Below the pieces are notes generated by a model. The model searched no databases and had not been told where the DNA came from. It was given only the letters and a program-made list of their open reading frames with translations. A program made the position numbers and the translations under genes. Source: Siphonodentalium dalli (lineage: Eukaryota; Mollusca; Scaphopoda; Gadilida; Siphonodentaliidae). From it: 64,000 bases of DNA. The stretch spans positions 130,249,605-130,313,604 of the forward strand of contig CP136064.1 in NCBI GenBank assembly GCA_032622095.1. The letters run 5' to 3'. This document shows, piece after piece, positions 10,380 to 21,952 of this stretch; the first letter of the stretch is position 1, and every line of letters begins with the position of its first letter.

Positions 10380-11400
10380 TTTTGGATCAATTGGATGAAA
10401 GCTGTTAGCAGTAGAGCATGGCCCGAGGTAATTATTGATGCAAAGAATCAAATCCAAGAAGGCTGCCAGCAGCGATGTTTTGGATTGAATATCACTTTAG
10501 TTCGATAGCTGGACCCATCTTGAAGTGATCCTGAACATGCCTGTAAATTTTTTTAACATTTCTCCAATAAATTTGGTTGCAGGGTGTGTCGATGGATTCA
10601 AAGATGGCCGATGGCTGCCATGTTTTTTTTTTTAAATTTGGAAATATTGTATGGCTCCCAACTAGTGCATGGTCACCCCGAAGATCCATATGAAGGATTT
10701 AGTGACAATCGGATGATAGATGTGGCCTGTAGAATATGGCGAAGGATTTAGTCTTGTAAAGAGTAAAATACAAGATGGTCGCTGCAGCCATGTTTTTAAA
10801 CTAAATTAGGAAAAATTTGATGGCTCCCATCTAGTTGTCACCCAGAAGAAACATATGAAATTTGGTGATGATTGGATGAGGGATGTGGTGCCAAAATCAT
10901 TCAAATTTGATAGCTCCAATCTACAGGTGACCCTAAACATGCAAATTAATTTTCAAGACAATTCCCCAATAAACGTGGGCTGTAGGGTGTGCCGATAGAT
11001 TCAAATTTTTAACAAATTTCGAAAAATTGATGGTTCCATTCAAGAGGTCACCCCAAAGATCCATATGAAGTTTGGCGACGATGAGATGAGTGACGTGGCC
11101 TGTAGGGTGTGCCAAAGGATTTAGTCATGCAGAGAGCAAAATCCAAGGTGGCCACTGGCTGCCATGTTTTCGATAAAAATTCAATAGCATCTCCAATAAA
11201 TGAGGGTTGTAAGATGTGTCGATGGCTTCAAATTTGAAATCCAAGATGGCTGCTGGCCAAATTTCAGAAAAAATAGATGGCTCCCATCTAGAGGCGACTC
11301 CAAAGATCCATATGAAGTTTGGTGATGATCGGATGAGAGATGTGACCTAAAGGATATTTTTTACAGACAGACACAAGCACAGACACAAGGACGGACAATA
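10380..11400. repeat. Dispersed repeat with iterated 'aagatggc...gccatgtttt' units
   Basis: Units of about 170-250 bases recur with diverged wording. Each holds tccatatgaagtttggtgat, atcggatgagagatgtggcc, tgtagggtgtgccaaagga and a near-palindrome, aagatggc followed by gccatgttttt. The block ends with an ACAGACAG/ACGGAC microsatellite near 11365-11395. Relatives are at 18420-18910, 41880-42620 and 46800-48300. Confidence 0.75.
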
Positions 11401-11657
11401 TATGGATGCCAACCAATGGCAAAAGTTCAAACTTGTTAAATTGAACTAAAAATACAACACCCAATCCCTTCCTGTCATCTACATCCAAATTCAAACTTGA
11501 TCGGGACTTTCTCATATTTGTTGAATACTATTTGAGTTATCATCCAGACAATAAATGTTTTGGACAGACAGACAAACAAATGGGCGCCCCCACAGACTGA
11601 AGAACAGCCATTCCCCCACAGATACGCTTGTGAGCTACAGACGATCATGTATGGTTT

Positions 11658-12392
11658 GGGAGTTGGATGGCCGAGTGGTTAGCGTGTTCGACTACCGGCC
11701 AGAGGTTTCGCTTGGACCCTGGTTCGATTCACCTCGATCCTCGACAAAACAAAACTCGGGAGCTCCGAGCGTTCCAAAATAAAGTACCGTGAATGCCTCG
11801 CTGAGGTGTCGTTATTAAAGTGGTAATCCTCTCCCACCCGGTGTCATATGTACAGGGATGACACTGGTTTGATCACGCCGTCCCATCGGATGGGGACGTA
11901 AATGGCTGTCCCGCCCTGTACAACCATGTGTGCACGATAAAGAACCCGGGCCTACTGTGGGCAACATTCCACGGGTTAATGGCAAAATTTCAGGTGATGG
12001 TGTAATAGAGTTTTCTCTCCTCGGTGGTGGTGGAACACACTCAGCTGTGGTATGTACAGTAATGCCCTAAGTAATCGACTCCTTAAACACAGCAGAATTA
12101 TGGGTAACTTTTCAGGATTTAGTCGGATATATGGCTTGTTGCCATTCATCGGAACAACAAGCCATATTTCCGACTAAATCCTGAAAAGTTACCCATAATT
12201 CTGCTGTGTTTAAGGAGTTGATTACTTAGGGCATTACTGTATATAGTGTATATATATGTGGTGGTTAGGTTGAAAAGGACATTTCAGATATTGGTGTGGT
12301 GTGGTGTTGGAATACATGGAATTACCTGGTTACTCCTAAAGGAGGTTGCTCATATGTGGGCGTAAAGTCGAAGAAGTAAGTAAGTATGTAAG
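11658..12392 (+). mobile_element. tRNA-derived SINE with (GTAA)n tail, interrupted by a MITE
   Basis: The head resembles a class II (Leu/Ser-like) tRNA. It has an A-box-like tggccgagtggttagc at 11668 and a perfect B box, ggttcgattc, at 11721-11730. These form an internal RNA polymerase III promoter. A conserved-looking body follows (ggatggggacgtaaatggct, cgataaagaacccgggccta). The 3' part has actcctaaaggaggttgctc, a possible hairpin, and the tail aagtaagtaagtatgtaag at 12374-12392. A 183-bp MITE sits inside at 12057-12239, so the SINE itself is about 550 bases. No convincing target duplication was seen. Confidence 0.75.
12057..12239. mobile_element. Foldback MITE, Tc1/mariner-like, copy 1
   Basis: Two ~90-base arms form an almost perfect hairpin: cagtaatgccctaagtaatc on the left and gattacttagggcattactg on the right, meeting at a few bases of loop. 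TA flanks both sides (12055-12056 and 12240-12241), the target choice of IS630-Tc1-mariner elements. No coding capacity. It is inserted in the SINE above. Confidence 0.85.
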
Positions 12393-12937
12393 AATCGTCC
12401 ACTGTCCAGGAAGTAGTTAGGTCTAGGCCAAATTTAGTGAGTTATTAAAAGTCAACAAATCAATAAATATTGAGATCTTTGTTGAAATATGGTATCAGGC
12501 TATTAAGCATCAATTTTATTGTCAGTTTGGGCCTAGTGATGTTTATCCATTTAAGCATCTGAATCAAAGTTATGGCTAAACACAAACTTCTGAAGAGGCG
12601 TTGTCAAATATAGTGCACCACACATTTCATTGTTCAATGATTGGTCCAATAGTATCACATGGTATAAATAGGCAGAAAATACACATGTGAGATGCAGAAA
12701 ATGCAATGATTTAGTTTGATACATTGTAATACCATCCACTTGAAATGGACAAAATGTGAAGTCTATTTTTCCTTGTGGGGTGACTGACAGAAATGGATCT
12801 GCAGCTTACAAATACAGCATTTAGCTTGCAATAAATAAAAGGCCACCAGGCCACATGTCCCCCCGAATAAGGTTGCTTTATCTAACCGGTGGCATTTTTA
12901 GAAATGAACAGTTATATTCGGAGAATAACCATTTTAA

Positions 12938-13171
12938 CCCTTTCATGACAAGAGCCATGCTGGTGCAGCATTAATGATCCTGTGCCAGTGCATTATCTAA
13001 TTTATGCCAGTCTCCCATAGAGTGCCTCGCATTTATAAGAGAATCAAGAGATCAAGGTAATATTGTTAGGCCAATGTATTCTCCATGTGGGAGACTCGAA
13101 TATATAAGACAATGCATTGGCTCAGGGTTTTCACAAAATTTCAGGAAGCTCCAGTACTAGTCATAGAAGGG
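12938..13171. mobile_element. TTAA-flanked MITE, piggyBac-like
   Basis: TTAA occurs at 12934-12937 and 13172-13175. The ends are ccctttcatgac and, inverted, cccttctatgac. A TTAA duplication with CCC termini is the signature of piggyBac insertions. The interior has the repeated ctgtgccagtgcattatct and its inverted form agacaatgcattggc. Confidence 0.6.
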
Positions 13172-14275
13172 TTAATATTCAATCTTTGCTTCAAACTGTC
13201 TATTTTTTAACACACACCAAGTTCTATATGATTATAGACCCCAGAATGATCAGTAAATTCTAAGTAGTATACAAATATATTATATTAAAGATGGAAAGAT
13301 GGCCATTAATTTATATAGAAACATTTGCAACTATTTCCAGTATATTCCTCAAGCATGACAATGACAGTGCGGACAATAGCGAAGTGCAGTAGAAAGATAT
13401 TTTATACAGATATAACACACCCCTTACTTCAGACAAAGTAAACACCACCACAGGTACAAGTATAAGACACTCAATCATATACACCATATACATAGTTCAT
13501 ATACATGGCACATGTACTGGCAACCACCGATATAGATCTATTTCTGTTATCTTCACTAGAATGTGGTTGCTTGATTACACCAGTAACTTATAAGGCTTTA
13601 TGTCTAAGCATTGAGGGCACCGAAATAACAACGCCACCCAGACTGTGGAAGGGGAAATAATTTTCAAATTGCATGTCTTGCTGTTCACAAATGCATCAAA
13701 GCACAACTGACAATCACTGCCATAATTTAGCAGAAATTAATTACTGAATACCATTATTTTACACATTTAATTTTATATATGTCTACATTTACCAGTTTGA
13801 TATGTTTAATAAATGTGATTCCAAAACTTTGAGATGTTGCAATATTGAGGACAGCATCAGTCCAATGAAACATTTATTTTTATTATTTTCATACATATTT
13901 TAATTAATTGGTTCACACGGTGAGATACTTTGACAAAAAAAATTGCTATTTCGCTGCAGCAATATTTATAACCTGAAAAATTCAAGCCACAGTTTAGAGA
14001 AATTTATATTTCCACTGAAACTTTAGAGAACTGTTCTATATGCTTTTGCTTGTATTGTAATTGCTGGTATCCTATTGGTTGTATTTGATATAGCATATCT
14101 ATTAATTTCATCTGTCCACTGTTGAGTAAAGGAAAATGTATACATAAGGTTTAAATAAAGCAAGTGTTGCATGTTTAATTGTCATTATCAGTTTGAAATT
14201 TTCCTAAACAGTAACATTTTTACTTTGATTTTAAAGTGATAATTCAACAATTGCTTGTTTAATCTTTAATAATAA

Positions 14276-14697
14276 TGGTTATGTCTACCAATATAAGGCT
14301 AGGATAACTTTAATATAAGTGGATATATATAGTAGCCATCCATAAGGATATTTAAGTAAAAGTAATCAGAAAGTAATCAAAATATATTACAGGTACATTT
14401 GAAAGTAATCGATAATGATTACGATTACTTGTAATAAAAAAAATTAATGATTACTGATTACAGGTGATTACTCCAAATTTTTTAATCGATTACTTTGATT
14501 ATGATTACTGATTATGATTACCTCCATCCTAATGTCTACCAATATAAGGCTGGGATGGGTTTATTAATAATGGTTGTCTACAAATATAAGGCTAGGATGG
14601 CTTTAATAGTAATGGTTATATTTCTACCAATATAAGGCTAGGATGGCTTTAATAGTAATGGTTATGTCTACCAATATAAGGCTAGGAAACTTTTATA
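14276..14697 (+). repeat. Short tandem repeat, ~43-base unit
   Basis: The unit taatggttatgtctaccaat followed by ataaggctaggatggcttta occurs near 14276, 14529, 14569, 14610 and 14655. An ATTAC-rich stretch (14360-14525) lies between the first and second copies. Confidence 0.8.
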
Positions 14698-14832
14698 ATA
14701 AATGATCCATCAATTTATGGAGAATATTTATAGTTTTTTTTTTAATACAGAAATATCTCATGAGACACAAATGAGTTGTTGGAGGTATTAAAAAAAATTG
14801 TAGTATTCTTTTTATTATATGTGCCTTATTAA

Positions 14833-15118
14833 CTCTTTCAGTGCCAGGCTTATTTTGTAGGTTTAGTGCCAGGGAATCTTACGTTTTTCATGGGCATCAA
14901 AATTATTACTATGAATACTTGGTGATAGTTTTGAGTTATAACATGCCCATATGGACTAATCCAGTTTGTTTTTAAATTCGCTATAGCATGCTTAAACATA
15001 CCCAGAAAAAATTCAACCCAAAAAAAAAAAAATCTTTATAAAAAAAAAAAAAAAAAAAAAAAATAATTTTTAAATATGTTTTAGGGCTGATCGAGATCGG
15101 CCCCTGGCACTGAAAGAG
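14833..15118. mobile_element. TTAA-flanked MITE (piggyBac-like) with a paralogous empty site
   Basis: TTAA at 14829-14832 and at 15119-15122 flanks perfect 16-base inverted ends, ctctttcagtgccagg and cctggcactgaaagag. The other copy of the host repeat reads ggattatttaagctcaaagt at 37790, without the insertion. The interior is A-rich, with a long poly(A) at 15040-15063. Confidence 0.8.
15040..15063 (+). repeat. Poly(A) run
   Basis: About 24 consecutive A bases lie inside the MITE at 14833-15118. Confidence 0.9.
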
Positions 15119-16148
15119 TTAATGCTCAAAATTGCTCATGACAATGTTTACAAACAGGAAAAAGTCTGATATGTACTGGCATATTGACTGAATTTGATTC
15201 ATGCTCACATAAACTGCCAGCAAGCTAATGTTAAATACAAAAGCTACAGTGAAATAATAAAAATAGTATTTCACTGTGGCTTCCAAGAGATACATCATAT
15301 GACCATCTACTTTTCGGTAATTTTCCCTTGTTTTATAGGCAAGCATTATAATAAACTTCAGCAGCTATAATCTGCAAATTCAACATACAATGTACATGCA
15401 AGAGCACAATGTCATGTCCTTGTAATAAAAGTCGCCCTAATAGTAGCAGATATAATGAATCTATAGTTGTGGGAAGTAGATGAACTTATACCATGCATAA
15501 GTTTGAAGCACACATGACTTGTTAATCACAATAGTCCCTCCTAAGGATAAAATCTGGCATGACTAGGCCTTCTTTATTGTATAATATTAGATAGGTCAAC
15601 TCATATGCCTATCAAAACTTCATGGGTATTTTAAAGATCCTTGAGAGGCAATGTTTGACTGAATAGCTTATATGTGACAGGGTTCAGTGGATATACTATC
15701 AATAAGCTGTATTGTGTACATGAAATTCCTAAGCTCATTATGAAGTACATGTAAACATGGTCACTGGTGGGTACTTTATATAATAAACCCCCTGGGTGGA
15801 TCACTTCCCTGTCTGGTCATATCATCAACTCTGATCACTGGTTCCGCTGTATCAGTATGATGTTGGTGGGTCCTGGTAAATTCGCTATGACATTGACAAA
15901 CAGATGACATTAAGATAAAGCACTATGTTGCAAAGGGTCATTTTCAATAATCTTTAAAAATCCTCTGCACTGAGTATGAATATGTACTCACAATTTGCTA
16001 ATTTTTATGACTTAAAATTTGAAAATAAAAATTTGTTTCATTTTGTTATCATTATATTAAAGTGACTATCATCATTTACCTAGAAGATGACTTTCAGTCG
16101 TCAATGAATATTGAGTGACTGATATCCCTGAATCAGGGGTCTCATGTT

Positions 16149-16198
16149 TTTCATAATTCTGCTGTGGTTAAGGAGTCGATTATTTATGGCATTACTGA
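16149..16198. mobile_element. Foldback MITE family, one-arm fragment
   Basis: The text cataattctgctgtggttaa followed by ggagtcgattatttatggca and ttactg matches the right arm of the 12057 MITE. The left arm is absent. Confidence 0.75.
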
Positions 16199-17208
16199 AT
16201 CCCAGATATAAACATACAGAAAGGATTCCGAAGAGACACTGTAAAGTCCCTATTATGATTTACATATAAAAATTATGGTGTATATTGCCCTCTTTCTATG
16301 CAACATTGTCGAAAATAATTATGCTGAGCATGAGTACTTGCTTTGGAGATTTGAAAACCCATGCAAACAAATTGTTTCACATCAGTTCAAATGAGTTCTG
16401 CTTGTTATAGGATTTTGAAGGGAAAAATTATTTTTCTGAGAAACTTTAAACAACAAACTTGTCAAAAAGTTTGTGTAATTTGCCCATCTATCTCTCGAAC
16501 TTAATTTTTTGTTTAAATGCTGCACACATTTCAATAGAGTCCATGAGTACTGAATGAGCAATCTTGGTATATGTACATACCTAATTAGTCAAATTATTTG
16601 CCAGAGTAAACTAATCAGCTTATAGCTCAGATTATTAGGTGACTTTGACATAATTAGTTTTCTAGCATTGCAGTTGACACACTTCAAATTGCTTCACATG
16701 GCAGCGCTACACATCATACCCTGAAGACATACGTTACAATTATGTGAGAGACCACAACCTGATCGTAATTGATTGTCACACCTTGGCAAGTCTACAAACC
16801 AGAAAGGAAAAGACACAACACAAACACCTGAAAATATTTGAAGATAAACATTTCACATACGTTTAAGGGAAGTTGGACACCAACATTTAAATTCTTGCCA
16901 CAAACTTGATATTTACCCATAACAATTGATGAATAGGCCATACAATTAATTGCATGTACAGCAAGCTTTGAATCAGAGACGAGGTTAGAGGAGTAATTGG
17001 GAGATTTCATCCAACTGAGATGTGTTTAATATGGTCACCTCACTGCATTGTGTCAGGGAGAAATAATTATAACTCTAACCAGGTATTCCAGTATGTTTAT
17101 ACCCACATGGTAACATACAAGAGCAATGCCGAGTGTGGTATATGCCCATCCATACTAACTTTAGAGAGTAGGAAATTCTAACTGTATATTTTAAGGAACC
17201 TTAAGATA

Positions 17209-17548
17209 TTTGCCAAGTCCAAGAAGGTCTATAACTCTGGCGAAAGTCATTGGATGAAACCAAAATGGGAGGGGGTGGGGAATGGGGATGTAAAGAAAGA
17301 ATGGATTAGATCAATATAAAAGGGTATCTGTCCCCCCAAGCTGGGCTGTTACCACAACCAAATCAAATGATCCACACCGAGTTTAAAATGAAATATACCT
17401 ACGGACAGCAAATTTGATAAAAATCAGTGTTATTTTTATTAGCATGTCGAAAGTATGCACACCCAATACTGTATATTTCATAAACTTTCATTTTAATAGA
17501 TGTTGTGCCAGTCCTACTAATACTTTAGATGCCCCACCCAGGATGAAG
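17209..17548 (+). repeat. 340-base direct duplication, copy 1
   Basis: The block from tttgccaagtccaagaagg to gccccacccaggatgaag is repeated nearly exactly 638 bases downstream, with only a few differences. No inverted ends or target duplication were seen, so it looks like a recent local segmental duplication. Confidence 0.9.
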
Positions 17549-17846
17549 ATCTTTTGTATCTCGTATCATTTTACGATCATATCTTATTAATATAAACTAC
17601 AAATTGTGCAGTTTATATCCGCAATATTTTGTTTATGCTCTGACACTTGTACTCAAGAAAATATTCATTTTATTTTAGGGGTAAGAGTTGTCTTCCCTGA
17701 AAAATCTATTTTGGGACATGTTCTGAAACTGGCAACAAGCAAAATCTGATGCGCCATATGATGACCTTTAATTTGATATATAGAAACCTTTGTTGGAGGG
17801 GGGGTGCAGCCAACTCGAAAAATATCTTGTTTGGCCCACGGACTAA

Positions 17847-18185
17847 TTTGCCAAGTCCAAGAAGGTCTATAACTCTGGCGAAAGTCATTGGATGAAACCA
17901 AAATGGGAGGGGGTGGGGAATGGGGATGTAAGAAAGAATGAATTAGATCAATATAAAACGGTATCTGTCCCCCCAAGCTGGGCTGTTACCACAACCAAAT
18001 CAAATGATCCACACCGAGTTTAAAATGAAATATACCTACGGACAGCAAATTTGATAAAAATCAGTGTTATTTTTATTTGCATTTCGAAAGTATGCACACC
18101 CAATACTGTATATTTCATAAACTTTCATTTTAATAGATGTTGTGCCAGTCCTACTAATACTTTAGATGCCCCACCCAGGATGAAG
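17847..18185 (+). repeat. 340-base direct duplication, copy 2
   Basis: This is the second copy of 17209-17548. Differences include one missing base near 17932 and a g for t near 18079. The spacer (17549-17846) is unique and contains G/C-rich text near 17797-17830. Confidence 0.9.
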
Positions 18186-18296
18186 GGATGAACATCTTAC
18201 CAAAAATTATTGTAGATATGTTGTACCTTTAATAATAGTTACACTCTCATGGGTAGAAATTCTAAACCCATAAAAAATGAAAGTGTCAATGACACT

Positions 18297-18911
18297 GTAG
18301 CTCAACTTGGAAAGAGAATAATTTCATGTGTTACGGTCAATGGAGTGATTAGGAATGTGCAAAGTTGAAATGACTAAGTAATACTAGATTATCAACATGA
18401 AGAGATATATATAAAGTAAAATGCAAGATGGCCACTGGCGGCTATTTTTTCCAATGAAATTCAAAAACATTTGACAGCTCCCATCTAGTAGATCAATATC
18501 AAGATCAATATGAATATGAGGGAAGTGGACTGTAGGGTGTGTCAAAGGATTTAGTCATGCAAAGAGTAAAATCCAAGATGGCTTCCGGCAGCCATGTTTT
18601 ATGGCCGAATGACTCCAAAATGACTTGTTCCCACCTACATGTCAATATTAACATCCATGACAAATTTCTTGATGATCAGATCAACAGTTCGGCTGTAGCC
18701 CATGCCAATGGATTGAATTTTGAAATCCAAGATGGCCACTGGCAGCCTTGTTTTTTTCCCGAATGATCCCAAAATGACCCGTTTCCTATTTACATGTCAA
18801 TGTCAACAGCCAAGACAAATTTCATAATGATCCGACCAAAGGTATGACCTGTAGCCTGTGCTAAAGGAAATTGTTGACAGACGCACACTTTATAAAGTAA
18901 AGTTGAGCTAA
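18297..18911. repeat. tagctcaactt-ended repeat with YY1-like palindromes, copy 1
   Basis: The start is actgtagctcaacttgg and the end is taaagttgagctaaaa, an inverted pair. In between are ~150-base units with gatggcttccggcagccatg, cccacctacatgtcaat and aacatccatgacaaatttc. The same family makes up 46733-48350. The window's last 45 bases are the start of an oppositely oriented copy. Confidence 0.75.
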
Positions 18912-20783
18912 AAAATATATTGTTTCATGATATGTGCACAAGAAATGTTTTCTTGATGTGCACAATTTTTTAATTTAGGATCATTCAAATTTCACACCTG
19001 CACAAATGTCAACATTAGTATTAAGCCATAATTAAGGATAAATTTATTACAGCTAAGACTCGATCCCCTCATGCATTGGGAATGGTTTAAGGTAGATAAT
19101 ACTGCCCCAATACATGCATAGGTGTCAATGCAAAATTATGAAAGATGTATTAAATGCATTCCAAGTGCAGACAATGTACAACTATTATATGTATAAAGTG
19201 AATAATACAATTATGTCACTTACTCGCCTCAGAACCGCTCGTGTTGCATTCCTAATCATCGTCAGTAAAAGAACATTAATGCAAATCAGCTAAACTAGAG
19301 AAATATGTAGGAGATCATATCAGTTGAGAAAGCCACCACACGACCTGATACAAGAGACACTTCAGAAAACTCCCATGAGAAACAACCTTGCAGAACAGGT
19401 GAAAAGACAAGATGTAACTTCATATAGCCTGTCTAAGCAACACTGAGGTATTTGGCAATATCAGATTGTAAGTTCGGTATTCAAATACTATGATAAGGGC
19501 ACTGAAGCAAACAAAAATTAAAATGAAATACAATACCAATGACATAAACTTGTGTACCAACAGGCTGAGGCACAATAGGTTGGTAAAATGTTATAATTCA
19601 TCATAGTTAATGTTGAAAATATGATATCCCACAGAATCAATAGAACACGTAAAATTAAAATCATGTAAATATCCTTCAAGATGACATACAATGTACTAAG
19701 AGAAACTGAGATATTTCATTCATGATAGCAGAATAATTCAGCCACATCAAACAGAAGGCCATATATTTCCGTCATGGACAGTACCAGTGGCTCCAATCAA
19801 AACAAGCTAGCTAACTTCGGGTGATATACTATATTCAAAAAGCTATCATGTGGTCTATGATAAATGAGTGGCACTAAACTTACACATGTTATAAACATAA
19901 AGAAAAATAGATGTGAGGGTGAGATGGGAGCAGCCTTGACACCTGTGAACAAATGTTAATCCAGGGCTCCTGAAAGCCACCAAAACTGGAAATGCTGAAC
20001 ATATTCTGAGGCAGTGGTTTGAAAAGAACACAGGTTTGCATGTGAACATGGAATTTAACAGGACTTATACTGCAACTGAGGGAATCATATTTTGCAGCAT
20101 GTAATCAGAAAGTTCAAGGAGGCTTATTTTTTCCACATGGACAATAATTAGAAGAGAATTAGACAGTAGTGAGGGTATTGGATAACAATAACTGGTATGT
20201 GTGGTTTATATTACAGTAACTAAAAGCATTACTGTCCCAATTTGACTATAAGGATATCCCTGCAGTGCATTTGTGTTACAATTTTATTATAGGCAGCTAT
20301 TGTACCAAGCATGTTAGAGCAAGTCATTGGTTAATCGCTCTATAAAACTGGTCATTATATATTATTATTATATTAAATTATAAACCAATTCATACCCTTC
20401 AACCAATGAAATATTTCGCTTGGGCCAAAGTGACCAGGAGAGTGTCATGGAAGGTGTGACATTCTAACATTATATGATGAGAATTATTGCACTACATGTA
20501 TATCACTCAGGAAGCTAAAACAGGAGTCATGCCATTTTCATACAAGGGCAATGGAGCAGGGGATGACATTGACCATAATTGAAATAGGAAACATGTGCTT
20601 TTTATTTAGATTGTGTACCCTTCATGCTTCGGCCACTTTGAATGTATAATCCACAATAATCACTCAATAATTTTTGGAATGATACCATTGAGAGTATTCC
20701 ATTAAATGTTCATCTATGCATAAAACTTAGGCAGTATACAGATTTAATTAAAAGTTTTTTTTTCAATGAATTACAGTGACATT

Positions 20784-21952
20784 CAGACTTTTTTACCCTC
20801 CCGATATTCGCGGGAGACTCCCGATTTTAATCGTCTTTTCCCGCGCTCCCGATCCGGAAACAGAATCTCCCGATTTCAAATGTCTATACCAGAATTAAAA
20901 AAATATAATTTACAGTGATTAATAGGCTGTCCCTGTGGCGACTAAAAGGCGCAAAAATCAATTAGCTAGCGGCTGACCACACGCAATGAAGCCATGCGGG
21001 TGCAATAAATCAATTTAGACTAATCCTACCAGCGACACTGGTATTCATGTCGGCTTTGATTCTTTTGTGAAAGTGACGAAAGAGTAAGTGGAAACTGAGC
21101 TGTATTTGTCAATATCATAAACGGCGGATTTCCTTACAAGCTTATGTGTGACTATATAACGAAACACATTTTTCTTTCGTCATAACAAATCACTTATTTA
21201 CAAAACTACATTCTTCATCCAATGAACGAATTTAATACGCTATTTCAATCAGACGAAACCATGCTGGGATTCATGCAGACTGAGATGGAAAGGTTGTTAA
21301 GGAAATTCTTAGGAAAGTTCGTGAAAAGCATCGTGATAAAAACAGTGACACTATCACCTCGGTACGATATGAGTTAACAGAAAATCAACTTCCGGATGAC
21401 AGCGCGCGCATACATCGAGGAGGTCAAAGGGCAAATAAGCCCAAGAGAAGTGAAAACATTTTATGACAGTGCGCGTACGTTCTATCAGTCAATTGTTGAC
21501 AAAATGATTCAGAAATTTCCCTTTGAGGAACACATATTTGATGATGACCATTCTTAATCCAAAGGAAGAAGCCAGGGACAATGTTACGGAATCATCGTTG
21601 ATAAGTTTGTCAAAACGCTTTGGGCTAATTCAGACGAGCAATTCGACAATCTCGCAGACGAATTAATCGACTACAAAACTGCAGTAAATCTTCCAAAGTT
21701 CAACCATGAAGATCAACGATGCGACGAGTAATGTTGTAATATATTATTATTGATTTTTAAGTTTATATATAAAATAAAATCATATATAATCATAATAACT
21801 TATTCTTGATTTATAGTAGCCCATAAATTCCTTTCTATACGTGATGTTTTAGTAATTTACCATCGAAGATAAAATCTCCCTATTTTTATCCAAATCTCCC
21901 TATTTATGAAGGTGAATCTCCCTATTTCTGATTTTCAAAGTAAACAAGTCTG
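20784..21952 (+). mobile_element. hAT-type transposon, deleted
   Basis: A perfect 8-base target duplication, gtgacatt, lies at 20776-20783 and 21953-21960. The ends start with cagactt and close with aagtctg, and the similarity extends to cagacttktttac. Sub-terminal parts are rich in tctcccgatt and tctccctattt motifs. An 8-bp duplication plus CAG ends is the hAT signature, and the interior carries hAT-transposase-like remains. Confidence 0.85.
21222..21735 (+). pseudogene. hAT transposase remnant
   Basis: Translating across frames gives MNEFNTLFQSDETMLGF and LLRKFLGKFVKSIVI (21222-21374), stopped by a TAA. Then come TARAYIEEVKGQISPREV and ARTFYQSIVDKMIQKFPFEE (about 21399-21557), LNPKEEARDNVTESSL, and EQFDNLADELIDYKTAV. 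The order matches the middle and C-terminal part of hAT transposases (LL..FL..F, then FY......K.P, then LNP, then DEL.D). At least three frame disruptions mean it is not functional. Confidence 0.6.

Larger units (their letters stand above)
14707..15365. repeat. Dispersed repeat, copy 1 (shared with 37520-38215)
   Basis: Shared text includes gaaatatctcatgagacac, tgtttacaaacaggaaa, tatttcactgtggcttc and ttttataggcaagcat. This copy contains a 286-bp TTAA-type insertion that the other copy lacks. Confidence 0.75.

Noticed and set aside
11658-11745. A functional tRNA gene
   Set aside because: A and B boxes are present, but the acceptor and anticodon stems do not pair well. The sequence continues into a long body with a (GTAA)n tail, so it is a SINE head.
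11555-11782. Plus-strand 75-codon ORF
   Set aside because: It begins in a microsatellite-like cagacagacaaac stretch and runs through the SINE's tRNA-like head, so it is not a gene.
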